From Bacteroidales bacterium (GTDB lineage: Bacteria; Bacteroidota; Bacteroidia; Bacteroidales; F082), in assembly GCA_016285355.1 (NCBI GenBank), contig JAEEQP010000037.1, forward strand, positions 1 through 37,139: a stretch of 37,139 nucleotides of DNA, read 5' to 3'. Of this stretch, positions 1-6,696 are shown piece by piece. How positions within the stretch are numbered: position 1 is the first letter of the stretch; every line of letters begins with the position of its first letter. Below the pieces are notes generated by a model. The model ran no database searches, was not told where the DNA came from, and saw only the letters and a list, made by a program, of their open reading frames with translations. A program made the translations under genes and the position numbers.

Positions 1-333
1 TAGATAGCCTTCAACTTGCTTTCTTAATTCGGGAATGTCGTTGACAGCAGTGTCGTATAGGGTTTCAGAAATAACGTGGGCATAATCATGAACCAAAATA
101 TGCCTCATGCTTTCAATCATTTTCCAAGGCGTTTCGGGATGAGCCACTTTGAAGGCTTTAGTTAGCATGAAAGCCGCCTCACCAACCACCTCAACATTCT
201 TCATAACAGCATAATAGATAAGATGCTCTGAAGTGAAATCATCAAGGGAAACACCTTGGATAAACTGCGAAACACGATTAGAATACTCGATAATATCTTC
301 CAACCTTCCCTTATCCCTCGCTCTTTCTCTCAT
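1..333 (-). CDS. hepT: HepT-like HEPN ribonuclease toxin (DUF86 family), 3' end outside the window
   Basis: The 111 visible codons start at ATG 333 and run off the window at base 1, so the C-terminus is missing. The decisive motif is RHILVHDY at residues 77-84, which fits the R-x4-H-x-Y active site of HEPN/HepT ribonucleases exactly (R77, H82, Y84). In the characterised family, HepT cleaves RNA and is silenced when its partner MntA AMPylates the motif tyrosine. Here the start lies inside the 3' end of the mntA gene (overlap 311-333), which implies translational coupling and a shared promoter. The usual family length is about 110-140 residues, so only a short tail is probably lost. Toxicity is inferred from the family. 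An orphan DUF86 protein without toxic activity is the alternative. Confidence 0.88.
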   Translation of the reverse strand, partial: MRERARDKGRLEDIIEYSNRVSQFIQGVSLDDFTSEHLIYYAVMKNVEVVGEAAFMLTKAFKVAHPETPWKMIESMRHILVHDYAHVISETLYDTAVNDIPELRKQVEGYL

Positions 334-619
334 AGATTAATTGTTTATCGCGTTCGACACTTTCAACTGCGTATGGACGAAGTGAACCATCTTCGACCAA
401 ATCCACTTCACGTCCAAGTAATTCTCTCAAATCCAAATACATACCACCCATAGTTAGTAGTGTAAAAGGTTTTCCAGAACGGTCTGGAACGAAAAGAATG
501 TCCACATCGCTCCAGGGCTTTTCTTCGCCTCGGGCAAAGGAGCCGAAAAGCCATGCCTTCAGGACGGGTTGCGTCTCGAAATATTTTGCGATAATCTGTA
601 TCATGGATTGCGTGCTCAT
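311..619 (-). CDS. mntA: MntA-type minimal nucleotidyltransferase antitoxin
   Basis: This 102-residue protein has the minimal nucleotidyltransferase signature. GS at residues 26-27 is followed by ten residues and then D38-x-D40, giving G-S-x10-D-x-D, and a third acidic residue of the metal site is likely D73 in EVDLVE. Proteins of this size and motif beside a HepT gene act as antitoxins by transferring AMP to the HepT tyrosine; that activity is known for the family and inferred here. The gene is first in the pair and its last 23 bases overlap the start of hepT. A -7 promoter element lies 20 bases upstream. All catalytic residues are intact, so the antitoxin looks functional. Other members of this nucleotidyltransferase group modify antibiotics, but the HepT partner makes the antitoxin role much more likely. 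Confidence 0.9.
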   Translation of the reverse strand: MSTQSMIQIIAKYFETQPVLKAWLFGSFARGEEKPWSDVDILFVPDRSGKPFTLLTMGGMYLDLRELLGREVDLVEDGSLRPYAVESVERDKQLIYERKSEG

Positions 620-639
620 AATGCGTTGATTTTATGATG

Positions 640-647
640 CAAAAATA
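640..647 (-). promoter_or_regulatory. -7 promoter element for mntA-hepT
   Basis: On the minus strand this is TATTTTTG, an exact match to the Bacteroidota -7 consensus TAnnTTTG, ending 20 bases before the mntA ATG. No TTG-type -33 element is visible at the expected 17-19 base distance. Confidence 0.5.
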
Positions 648-689
648 GCATTATTCTCGGAAAGAGGGCTTTATTCCGAAAAAAAGATG

Positions 690-1466
690 TTATCCGATGG
701 GATTTTCTCCAATCAAATTCGACAAATCAATAAACTCCTGCACCGAAAGTTGCTCGGGCCGTTTGTTAAAGACCTCGTTTTCGATGATTTCTGGCCTGAG
801 CAGCGGGCGTAGCGAGTTGCGCATGGTCTTGCGGCGCTGGTTGAAGGCCTGCTTCACGATGCTCACAAACAGTTTTTCGTCGCAGCCCAAGTCGGTGACG
901 GCATTGCGCCGCATTTTTATCACGGCGGATTTTACCTTCGGAGGAGGGTTGAAGACGTTCTCGTGAACGGTGAAAAGATACTCGATGTCATACCAAGCCT
1001 GCATCAGCACACTTAGGATGCCGTAGGTTTTGCTGCCTTCCTTGGCAGCCATTCTTTCTGCCATTTCCTTTTGCACCATGCCCACCACTTCAACGACTTG
1101 CTCCTTGTATTTCAGCACTTGGAAGAAAATCTGGCTGCTGATGTTATAAGGGAAATTCCCGATGACGGCCAAGTTTTGTTGCCCGAATTGGCTCAAATCG
1201 GTGCGAAGGAAGTCGCCCTCAATCAGCCGCTCGCCAAGCATGGGGAAATGCTTCTCCAAATAGGCGATAGACTCCTTGTCGATTTCGATGACGTGGAACT
1301 TGTCGAGGATGTTTTGCACCAAATATTGGGTCAAAACGCCCGTGCCGGCACCCACCTCAATAACGCTCTCCACATCGGGCGACAACTGCTCCACAATGCG
1401 TTGGGCAATATTCTGGTCGGTCAGGAAATGCTGGCCTAAAGCTTTCTTGGGTCGGACCTCGTTCAT
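690..1466 (-). CDS. rsmA: 16S rRNA (adenine(1518)-N6/adenine(1519)-N6)-dimethyltransferase RsmA/KsgA
   Basis: RsmA dimethylates two adjacent adenines in the 3'-terminal hairpin of 16S rRNA during late assembly of the 30S subunit, using S-adenosylmethionine. The 258-residue length is typical. The N-terminus has the family sequence KKALGQHFL (residues 7-15), the SAM-binding motif EVGAGTG is at 37-43, and the adenine-N6 catalytic motif NFPYNIS is at 104-110. Its ATG overlaps the stop codon of the upstream TPR gene (1463-1466), so it is translationally coupled as the last gene of a three-gene minus-strand operon. Loss of RsmA gives kasugamycin resistance in other bacteria. No alternative assignment is plausible. 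Confidence 0.97.
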   Translation of the reverse strand: MNEVRPKKALGQHFLTDQNIAQRIVEQLSPDVESVIEVGAGTGVLTQYLVQNILDKFHVIEIDKESIAYLEKHFPMLGERLIEGDFLRTDLSQFGQQNLAVIGNFPYNISSQIFFQVLKYKEQVVEVVGMVQKEMAERMAAKEGSKTYGILSVLMQAWYDIEYLFTVHENVFNPPPKVKSAVIKMRRNAVTDLGCDEKLFVSIVKQAFNQRRKTMRNSLRPLLRPEIIENEVFNKRPEQLSVQEFIDLSNLIGENPIG

Positions 1467-3310
1467 AGTTTTCGGTAATTCTTCTTAGCTTGTGCGGTAT
1501 AAATGCTCGTCGGGTATTCGTCAATCAGCTTCTCGTAGTGCTGTTTGGCCAATTCTTTGTTTTTCAACTCGTTTTGTTCAATCAAGGCGGCATGCATCAA
1601 CGCGGCATCAGCCATGTAACTCTGGGAATAGTTTTCCACGATTTGCAAATACAATTGCTCGGCGGCTTCAAACTCTTTCCGCTTTTCTGCAATCTCGCCT
1701 TTGCGGAACAACGCGTGTGGCTTGCTGACCTCGTTTCCTGTGGCGATGATGCCGTCAAGTAAAACGATGGCTTCGTCTTCTCGTTGCTGGTAGATTCTGT
1801 AGTCCGCTCGGGCCAATTTGTTGAGCTCCATGCCAGTAGTGTCTACTTCGAGGTTGTCCTTGATGACCAGCGAGAGTGTCATGGCATCGTTGGCAATGAG
1901 CTTCGAGGTTGCGGCTTTCAGCACTTTCAGTTGGCTTTCTGCCCATTCATACTCCCCGATGAAATAGCGCAGTTGGGCGTTTTTGAAGCGGGCTTCGTGA
2001 CCGAGAGGCTCTTCCTTCAAACTCTTGTCAACTTGGCTGTAGAGTAGGGTGGCTTCCCATACTTCGTCTTCGTGCAAATAGATGTCGGCGAGTTTCAGTT
2101 TGAGTTCGGCTTGACCTTGCTTGGTCATGCCGTTATTCATGTTGTCGGTCAGCAGTTTGATGGCGTTTTCCGATTGGTTAAGTTGGTAAGCCATGATGTT
2201 GGCTTGAACGACCAGCAACTTGCTCAAGTCGTTGGTGTTGATATCTTGATAGGCATTATCAATACGTTTTGAAAGCTTTTCGTATGCCTTGACGTCGGTG
2301 CTGTTGGCGGCTTGCAGTTTTTGGTAGTCAGTATTGATGAGCCCCGTGATGGCCTGTCCGTAGAAGGGACTGCTTTTTCCTTTGTCCACAATATAGGAGT
2401 ATCCTTGGCGTGCAACGTCATATTGCTTGTTGTTCAAGCAGATACCCGACAGGTTGTTGATTTGTGCGTCCTGGTCGTGGGTTTTGTGGTCGATGCTTTG
2501 GCATTGGGCTAAGGCAATGTCGTAGTCTTCCTGTTGTAGGGCGAACCATACCAAAAGTTGGGCAAATTCAAGGTTGTCGGGCTTTTGTTGGGTTTGTTGC
2601 AATAGGGCGATGCGCAACTCGTCGGCGATGCTGTTGTTCACGTCGTAAAAGAGCAGAGTCTGCAAGCGGTTGCGGATGTTGTTGTATTGTCCGGGATGGG
2701 CTTCCAACTCCAGGAAATAGTAATGGAAAGCTTCCTGATAATTGATCATCGACTGGTTCAGATAGGCCAAATCCATGTAGAAACTCTCTTTACCATCAAG
2801 AAGTTTGTTCCCTTTTTTCAGGATATCGATGGCCATGTTGTATAAGCCTCTGATTTGGAAGGCGTTGCTGAGGCCCCTGATGGTGGGAGCGTTGTCAGGG
2901 AGGTCTTTCAGGACTTCGTTGAACCGTTTTGTGGCCTTGTCGTTTTTGCCTTGCAAGGTGTAGACATACACCAAATCGGCGATGCTTTTTGCATGATTGG
3001 GGTTTTTCTTTGAGAAAGCCTTAAGTTCCTTCTCCGCTTGGTCAAAGTCTTTCTCTTGGATGAGGCACTCCACATATTGCTGGAAATAATGAATTTGACC
3101 GGTTTTTTTGTAAAGGCTTGCATAAAGGTCGCGTGCCTGGTCGTATTCCTGGTCGCGGTAGTGCTGGCTGGCCAATTGGTTGTCGATTTGAATCTGGTCC
3201 TTTTGGCGTGCGTCGATTTTCTTCCCCTTAGGAGGCGTGTCGATTTGTGCGTTTGCTTGAATGAAAAACGCAGAAAGGAAAAGAAATATGAGTAACCAAC
3301 GTTGACGCAT
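1463..3310 (-). CDS. Secreted or periplasmic tetratricopeptide-repeat protein
   Basis: The open frame extends to 3358, but the start chosen is the internal ATG at 3310. It gives a signal peptide of the form MRQRWLLIFLFLSAFF ending in ANA-Q, it follows the upstream stop codon by 8 bases, and an AGAGGAAG sequence lies about 12 bases before it. The mature protein (615 residues in all) is nearly all helical, with repeated TPR-like pairs such as YDQARDLYASLYKKTG, YNMAIDILKKGNKL and FEAAEQLYLQIVENY. The final repeats, with the pattern QHYEKLIDEYPTSIYTAQAKK, resemble those of BamD/YbgF-type periplasmic TPR proteins. The family's role is scaffolding of protein complexes in the envelope, and no catalytic motif is visible. 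It sits between a lipoprotein and rsmA in one operon. The specific partner is unknown. Confidence 0.85.
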   Translation of the reverse strand: MRQRWLLIFLFLSAFFIQANAQIDTPPKGKKIDARQKDQIQIDNQLASQHYRDQEYDQARDLYASLYKKTGQIHYFQQYVECLIQEKDFDQAEKELKAFSKKNPNHAKSIADLVYVYTLQGKNDKATKRFNEVLKDLPDNAPTIRGLSNAFQIRGLYNMAIDILKKGNKLLDGKESFYMDLAYLNQSMINYQEAFHYYFLELEAHPGQYNNIRNRLQTLLFYDVNNSIADELRIALLQQTQQKPDNLEFAQLLVWFALQQEDYDIALAQCQSIDHKTHDQDAQINNLSGICLNNKQYDVARQGYSYIVDKGKSSPFYGQAITGLINTDYQKLQAANSTDVKAYEKLSKRIDNAYQDINTNDLSKLLVVQANIMAYQLNQSENAIKLLTDNMNNGMTKQGQAELKLKLADIYLHEDEVWEATLLYSQVDKSLKEEPLGHEARFKNAQLRYFIGEYEWAESQLKVLKAATSKLIANDAMTLSLVIKDNLEVDTTGMELNKLARADYRIYQQREDEAIVLLDGIIATGNEVSKPHALFRKGEIAEKRKEFEAAEQLYLQIVENYSQSYMADAALMHAALIEQNELKNKELAKQHYEKLIDEYPTSIYTAQAKKNYRKL

Positions 3311-3318
3311 GGTAGGGA

Positions 3319-3831
3319 TTACTTCCTCTTTTTGAAGTTTTTCAAGTCGTTTTTGCACGAACCGAGACGCTCCTTGAAGTATTGCACTTGGTTGTTGAGC
3401 AAGGTGACATGTTGGGTTTCCGATTCAAGGTAGAGGGCAACCAAAGTGTCGTGGAGGTAATGGGTCTCGATATCCGACTTAAGATTGTTGAGTTGCATTA
3501 ATGTGGAATCCATGTCGGCTTGCATAACGGGATGGGTTTGCTTGAATTGGTTGATATAGGCATCTACCAACTGAAGTTGTTGGAAAACCTCGTCAATCTC
3601 CTCGGGATGAAGATATTGCAGCATCGAGTCACAGGCGAAAAAGTCCTTTTCTATCTGCACAAGGTCTTTTGAGGCAAGTTCGTCCATGGTCTTGGAGTCG
3701 GTTTGAACTTGTTGCTTAAGGGCGTCGATACGTTCCAAATCGGTCTTGGGTGCCGATTGGCAAGCCGATAAAGCTATCGTGGCAAGGAGGAATAACTTGG
3801 TTATGCGTGTGATGAGTTTCATTTCTTCCAT
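3319..3831 (-). CDS. Small helical lipoprotein of unknown function
   Basis: The 170-residue product has a lipoprotein signal: a short basic n-region, a hydrophobic core LFLLATIA and the lipobox LSAC at about residues 21-24. Two starts are possible, ATG 3831 and ATG 3822 (the fourth codon). Both give an acceptable signal peptide and neither has a clear ribosome-binding site. After the lipidated cysteine the protein is rich in charged helical segments with heptad-like spacing (for example ERIDALKQQVQTDSKTMDEL) and looks like a coiled coil. It ends in a basic tail, KNFKKRK. It is the first gene of the operon with the TPR protein 8 bases downstream, so the two may work together at the membrane. 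No family was recognised. Confidence 0.8.
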   Translation of the reverse strand: MEEMKLITRITKLFLLATIALSACQSAPKTDLERIDALKQQVQTDSKTMDELASKDLVQIEKDFFACDSMLQYLHPEEIDEVFQQLQLVDAYINQFKQTHPVMQADMDSTLMQLNNLKSDIETHYLHDTLVALYLESETQHVTLLNNQVQYFKERLGSCKNDLKNFKKRK

Positions 3832-3844
3832 CTCGTTAGGACTG

Positions 3845-3852
3845 CAAAGATA
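3845..3852 (-). promoter_or_regulatory. -7 promoter element for the lipoprotein-TPR-rsmA operon
   Basis: TATCTTTG on the minus strand fits TAnnTTTG exactly and lies 13 bases upstream of the lipoprotein ATG. The leader would be very short, which slightly favours the downstream ATG at 3822. It lies just after the terminator of the preceding operon. A -33 TTG is not evident. Confidence 0.5.
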
Positions 3853-3883
3853 CGCATTTTGACGGAATCCGTCTTTTGTGGCA

Positions 3884-3916
3884 TAAAAAATCCCGACTAT
3901 CGAAATGATAATCGGG
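3884..3916 (-). terminator. Rho-independent terminator of rplU-rpmA
   Basis: On the minus strand a 10-base-pair stem (3907-3916 with 3892-3901, one G-T pair, 5-base loop) is followed by ATTTTTT. It starts 26 bases past the rpmA stop codon and separates the ribosomal-protein operon from the next promoter. Confidence 0.85.
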
Positions 3917-3941
3917 AAAAAACGGTATGCTATGAATACAA

Positions 3942-4214
3942 TTATTCAGTGACTTGTCCTTCAACGGGAAGGATGGAGACATAGGACTTGCCTTCTCTCT
4001 TCTTCTGGAATTCGACGATGCCGTCACACAATGCATATAAAGTGTGATCCTTGCCCATGCCGACATTCTTACCGGGATAGTGCTTCGTGCCGCGTTGACG
4101 AACGATGATGTTGCCAGCGATAGCGGCTTGTCCACCGAAAAGTTTCACTCCGAGTCGCTTACTAGCGGACTCACGACCGTTCTCGGAACTACCTACACCT
4201 TTTTTGTGTGCCAT
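3942..4214 (-). CDS. rpmA: 50S ribosomal protein L27
   Basis: The 90-residue protein begins [16 protein letters not shown] and contains GVKLFGGQ and [11 protein letters not shown], the hallmark sequences of L27. L27 sits at the base of the central protuberance, and its N-terminus reaches the peptidyl-transferase centre, where it helps position tRNA. No N-terminal leader that would need cleavage (as in Firmicutes) is present, so the mature N-terminus is the encoded one. It follows rplU by 23 bases in the conserved L21-L27 order and is followed by a clear terminator. The assignment is essentially certain. Confidence 0.98.
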   Translation of the reverse strand: MAHKKGVGSSENGRESASKRLGVKLFGGQAAIAGNIIVRQRGTKHYPGKNVGMGKDHTLYALCDGIVEFQKKREGKSYVSILPVEGQVTE

Positions 4215-4237
4215 ATCTCTTTAGTTTTTTCGGGTTT

Positions 4238-4549
4238 TTACTCAGTGATGCTTTCAATCTGGATCTTGCTCAGATACTGACGGTGACCGTTAGAAGTCTG
4301 ATATCCTTTTCTTCTCTTCTTCTTGAAAACGATAATCTTGTTGCCTTTGAGGTGTTCCAACACCGTGGCTTCGACATTGGCGCCGGCTACCGTCGGGGCT
4401 CCTACTTTCGTCGAACCGTCGTTTCCAATCAATAATACTCTGTCGAAAGAAACCTTGCTTCCTTCTTCTTCATGCAGTCTGTTGACGAAGATTTGCTGAC
4501 CCTTCTCAACTTTGAACTGTTGTCCTGCGATTTCTACTATTGCGTACAT
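4238..4549 (-). CDS. rplU: 50S ribosomal protein L21
   Basis: The 103-residue sequence starts MYAIVEIAGQQFKVEKGQ, the conserved L21 N-terminus, and carries the basic stretch KKKRRKGYQTSNGHRQ near its C-terminus that contacts 23S rRNA. L21 binds domain I of 23S rRNA early in 50S assembly and pairs genetically with L27, which lies immediately downstream. A near-ideal promoter is found about 50 bases upstream, giving a short leader. No autoregulatory RNA structure was recognised in that leader. Confidence 0.98.
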   Translation of the reverse strand: MYAIVEIAGQQFKVEKGQQIFVNRLHEEEGSKVSFDRVLLIGNDGSTKVGAPTVAGANVEATVLEHLKGNKIIVFKKKRRKGYQTSNGHRQYLSKIQIESITE

Positions 4550-4597
4550 TTCTCGATATCTTTAAATTAGATACTGACTCTCTTTTTTTTCGGACTG

Positions 4598-4626
4598 CAA
4601 AAATACAACTTTTTTCAATCGGTCAA
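4598..4626 (-). promoter_or_regulatory. Strong promoter of rplU-rpmA (TTG-N18-TATTTTTG)
   Basis: On the minus strand a TTG (4626-4624) is followed after exactly 18 bases by TATTTTTG (4605-4598). This is the full Bacteroidota -33/-7 arrangement, and transcription would start near 4592. Twenty-three bases covering the spacer and the -7 box (4597-4619) are identical to the tRNA-Gly promoter at 36948-36970. Confidence 0.85.
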
Positions 4627-4777
4627 GATTTTCTTTTGCATTTTCTCATTAATTTTCTTGAAAAAGTCCCGAACAAAGTTTTATAATGTTGAAAGACAGT
4701 AATCTATAAAAATGTATTAATCGCTCAAACTGTACCTATACTTCTCCGAAAACACCTCGAAAAGGTGCAAGTCCTAT

Positions 4778-4885
4778 TATTAATGCCCTCTTTTGTCCGC
4801 CAAAAACGCTTCACTTTCGCTTCAACTGATGGTTGTGTTACAAAATTGTGTACTTTTGCGGCTGTTTTTGCCCTCGGCATTAATA
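4778..4885. repeat. Inverted repeat around the sigma-factor promoter
   Basis: TATTAATGCC at 4778-4787 recurs as its exact reverse complement GGCATTAATA at 4876-4885, enclosing the putative -7 element of the sigma gene. The TATTAATGC part is seen again at 5476-5484, downstream of the gene. The rest of the 349-base gap between rplU and the sigma gene holds no convincing gene. The repeat could be a regulator site or chance in AT-rich DNA. Confidence 0.35.
4852..4859 (+). promoter_or_regulatory. -7 promoter element for the ECF sigma factor gene
   Basis: TACTTTTG matches TAnnTTTG and ends 39 bases before the ATG. The nearest TTG upstream (4834-4836) is 15 bases away, shorter than the usual 17-19, so the -33 element is uncertain. 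Confidence 0.45.
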
Positions 4886-4898
4886 CCTTATATTAATA

Positions 4899-5441
4899 AT
4901 GAACGAAAACGAACTCAAGGTTTTGGTCGGAAAGATGAAAGCAGGCGACAAGGAGTCGTTCAATAGCCTCTTTCGTCGCTATTATTCGCCCATGGTGCGC
5001 TTTTGTGTTCGTTTTGTGGCCGATGCCGACCAGTCGGCGGAGATTGTGCAGGATTTGTTCGTGAAGCTTTGGACAGGTCGCGAGAAGTTGGTCGTCCCCG
5101 ATTCTTTCGAGTCCTATATGCTGCGTTCGGTGCGCAACGCCGCCATCACCTATATTAATAGGGAGCGCGCCCACGCCGAAACCAACGAGCGCATCTATAA
5201 GGATGAATCGGATGCCAACGACCCTTCCGAAACACTTCAATCCAACAATTTAGAGGCATCGTATCGCAAGGTGTTGGCTACCATGCCCGACAAACGCCGC
5301 GAGGTGTTTTTGGCCAGTCGTTACGATGGACTGAAGTACACCGAAATCGCCCAAAAACTGGGCCTATCGCAAAAAACGGTCGAAGCCCACATGAGTGCCG
5401 CCATCAAGCAACTGCGGGAAGGTTTGAAAGAATATCTGTAA
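4899..5441 (+). CDS. ECF-type RNA polymerase sigma factor, FecI-like
   Basis: At 180 residues this is a typical two-domain extracytoplasmic-function sigma factor. Region 2 spans about residues 20-90 (SFNSLFRRYYSPMVRF, then DQSAEIVQDLFVKLW, the core-binding and -10 recognition helices). Region 4 occupies the last 60 residues, with the helix-turn-helix YTEIAQKLGLSQKTVEAHMSAA. The FecR-type anti-sigma gene follows after 137 bases, as in Bacteroidota surface-signalling systems. Factors of this group are held inactive by FecR until an outer-membrane STN-domain protein reports a ligand. The likely regulon includes the downstream barrel and T9SS genes, an inference from position. Autoregulation is suggested by the ECF-like promoter between this gene and fecR. 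Confidence 0.95.
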   Translation: MNENELKVLVGKMKAGDKESFNSLFRRYYSPMVRFCVRFVADADQSAEIVQDLFVKLWTGREKLVVPDSFESYMLRSVRNAAITYINRERAHAETNERIYKDESDANDPSETLQSNNLEASYRKVLATMPDKRREVFLASRYDGLKYTEIAQKLGLSQKTVEAHMSAAIKQLREGLKEYL

Positions 5442-5450
5442 GTCGGCCGC

Positions 5451-5474
5451 GGTCCCTGAGCTTGTCGAAGGGCC
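5451..5474. repeat. REP-like palindromic element
   Basis: This 24-base imperfect palindrome opens GGTCCCT and closes AGGGCC around the core GAGCTTGTCGA. It lies 10 bases after the sigma-factor stop codon. From memory, the core resembles short palindromic repeats scattered through many bacterial genomes. No second copy was seen in this window, and there is no T-tract that would make it a terminator. Confidence 0.4.
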
Positions 5475-5521
5475 GTATTAATGCTTCTAAAATTAATCGA
5501 AAATATTTCTTTTTTGACTAA

Positions 5522-5551
5522 GGGTAAAACCAAAGTTGTTAGTCTTTTAGG
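5522..5551 (+). promoter_or_regulatory. Putative ECF sigma-dependent promoter of fecR
   Basis: GGGTAAAAC (5522-5530) and GTCTTTTAGG (5542-5551) are separated by 11 bases, or 14 when counted from GGGTAA. This arrangement is reminiscent of FecI-type promoters upstream of fecR in Bacteroidota (recalled, not checked). It lies 27 bases before the FecR ATG and contains no TAnnTTTG box, so housekeeping sigma use is less likely. Recognition by the adjacent sigma factor is inferred. Confidence 0.4.
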
Positions 5552-5578
5552 TGAATCGACGAGATAAAAACGATTGAA

Positions 5579-6601
5579 ATGTACTCGGTAAACGACAAAT
5601 ATGAAGCTTTGATCATGAGCTACTTGGACGGGCATTGCACGGCTGAGGAAGCCCATGAACTGCTTTTGTGGGTAGCCGAGTCGGAAGAGAATCGTCTTTA
5701 TTTCAAGGCGTTAAAGGAACAACACGAGGTGTGGAACCTCACCGACTTCGCTATGCCCGAGCTTGACGAGGCCGATGTGGAGGTCGCCCTTGATGCTGTC
5801 AATGCCAAGATTGAAGCCATTGAGGAAACTGAAACCAATGTGGTTCAGATGCCTTGGCTCCGCAGGAACTATAGATACGTTTCTGGTGTGGCTGCTGCCT
5901 TCCTCATTGCCCTGTTTGTGGGCTTCTTGGTGCGCAATTCCTTCAATTCGACCGTGACGTACGCTTACAACAGCGAAAACGAATCGACGTATGTCCTTCC
6001 TGACGGCACTTCGGTCAGCTTCAATGGCGAGAGCACGATTAGCTATCCCGAACATTTTGCCAAATCGAATCGTTCCGTCGACTTTGAAGGCGTTGCTTAT
6101 TTTGATGTCACCAAAGACGAGAACAAGCCTTTTGTCATTCATTGCGATAATTTGGATGTGGAAGTGCTGGGCACCACTTTCCTGCTGAATGCCGAAAAGA
6201 ATGCTGGACGCTATTTCGTTGACCTTTACACAGGTAAGGTGAGGATGACCTCCTTCGACGAAAAAGGCCGTGAGCTGTCGCATATTGAAATTGTTCCTGG
6301 CGAACGCGGTGTGTGGAATGCTGCCGAAGGCGAACTGAAGACCATGAGTTATTCCGAGGTGAAGGAAGAGGAACTGGTCAACAACCATGTGTTAGTGTTC
6401 GACAACGAGTCACTTTCCAAGATTGTGGAGGCTTTGGAATACCTCTACAAGGTTGAGATTAAGCTGGATGAGGCTTGTGCCGCCAAGAAACTCACTGCCC
6501 GCTTCTCTGATGAAGAATCCATCGATGAAGTGCTGGAAACCATCGCGATAGTTTCAGAAGTCACGGTGACCAAGACGGACGATGTCTATATGATCCGTTA
6601 A
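5579..6601 (+). CDS. FecR-family anti-sigma factor
   Basis: The 340-residue protein has the FecR layout. A cytoplasmic helical domain (about residues 5-55, with MSYLDGHCTAEEAHELLLW) should bind the sigma factor. A single transmembrane helix lies at about 101-118 (VSGVAAAFLIALFVGFLV). The periplasmic FecR domain begins near YVLPDGTSVSFNGESTISYP and includes GVAYFDVTKDENKPFVIH. The C-terminal DUF4974-type domain covers about 275-340 (SLSKIVEALEYLYKVEIKL onward) and is the part that meets the STN domain of the partner outer-membrane protein. The length is normal. The gene lies between its sigma factor and an STN protein, completing the relay. A terminator directly follows, so the downstream genes have their own promoter. 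Confidence 0.95.
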   Translation: MYSVNDKYEALIMSYLDGHCTAEEAHELLLWVAESEENRLYFKALKEQHEVWNLTDFAMPELDEADVEVALDAVNAKIEAIEETETNVVQMPWLRRNYRYVSGVAAAFLIALFVGFLVRNSFNSTVTYAYNSENESTYVLPDGTSVSFNGESTISYPEHFAKSNRSVDFEGVAYFDVTKDENKPFVIHCDNLDVEVLGTTFLLNAEKNAGRYFVDLYTGKVRMTSFDEKGRELSHIEIVPGERGVWNAAEGELKTMSYSEVKEEELVNNHVLVFDNESLSKIVEALEYLYKVEIKLDEACAAKKLTARFSDEESIDEVLETIAIVSEVTVTKTDDVYMIR

Positions 6602-6635
6602 GCGGATTCCTTTCCCAAAAGTCATTTTTTCGCAT

Positions 6636-6659
6636 AAATGAGAGCCTTCTCATTTTTTT
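6636..6659 (+). terminator. Rho-independent terminator after fecR
   Basis: AAATGAGA (6636-6643) pairs perfectly with TCTCATTT (6648-6655) across a 4-base loop and is followed by more Ts. It begins 35 bases past the fecR stop codon and overlaps the longest open frame of the next gene, which is a reason to choose that gene's later start. Confidence 0.8.
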
Positions 6660-6663
6660 GTCG

Positions 6664-6671
6664 TATCTTAG
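6664..6671 (+). promoter_or_regulatory. Putative -7 element for the STN-barrel/T9SS operon
   Basis: TATCTTAG differs from TAnnTTTG at one position (A for T) and is followed by CGGCC. It lies immediately after the fecR terminator and 25 bases before the ATG used here. No -33 TTG is visible, so an activator or an alternative sigma factor may be needed. Confidence 0.35.
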
Positions 6672-6696
6672 CGGCCTATTTAGAATCGTTTTGGAG

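Noticed and set aside
5711..6388. 225-codon minus-strand frame opposite fecR
   Set aside because: It is a shadow of the FecR reading frame, with no family-like motifs.
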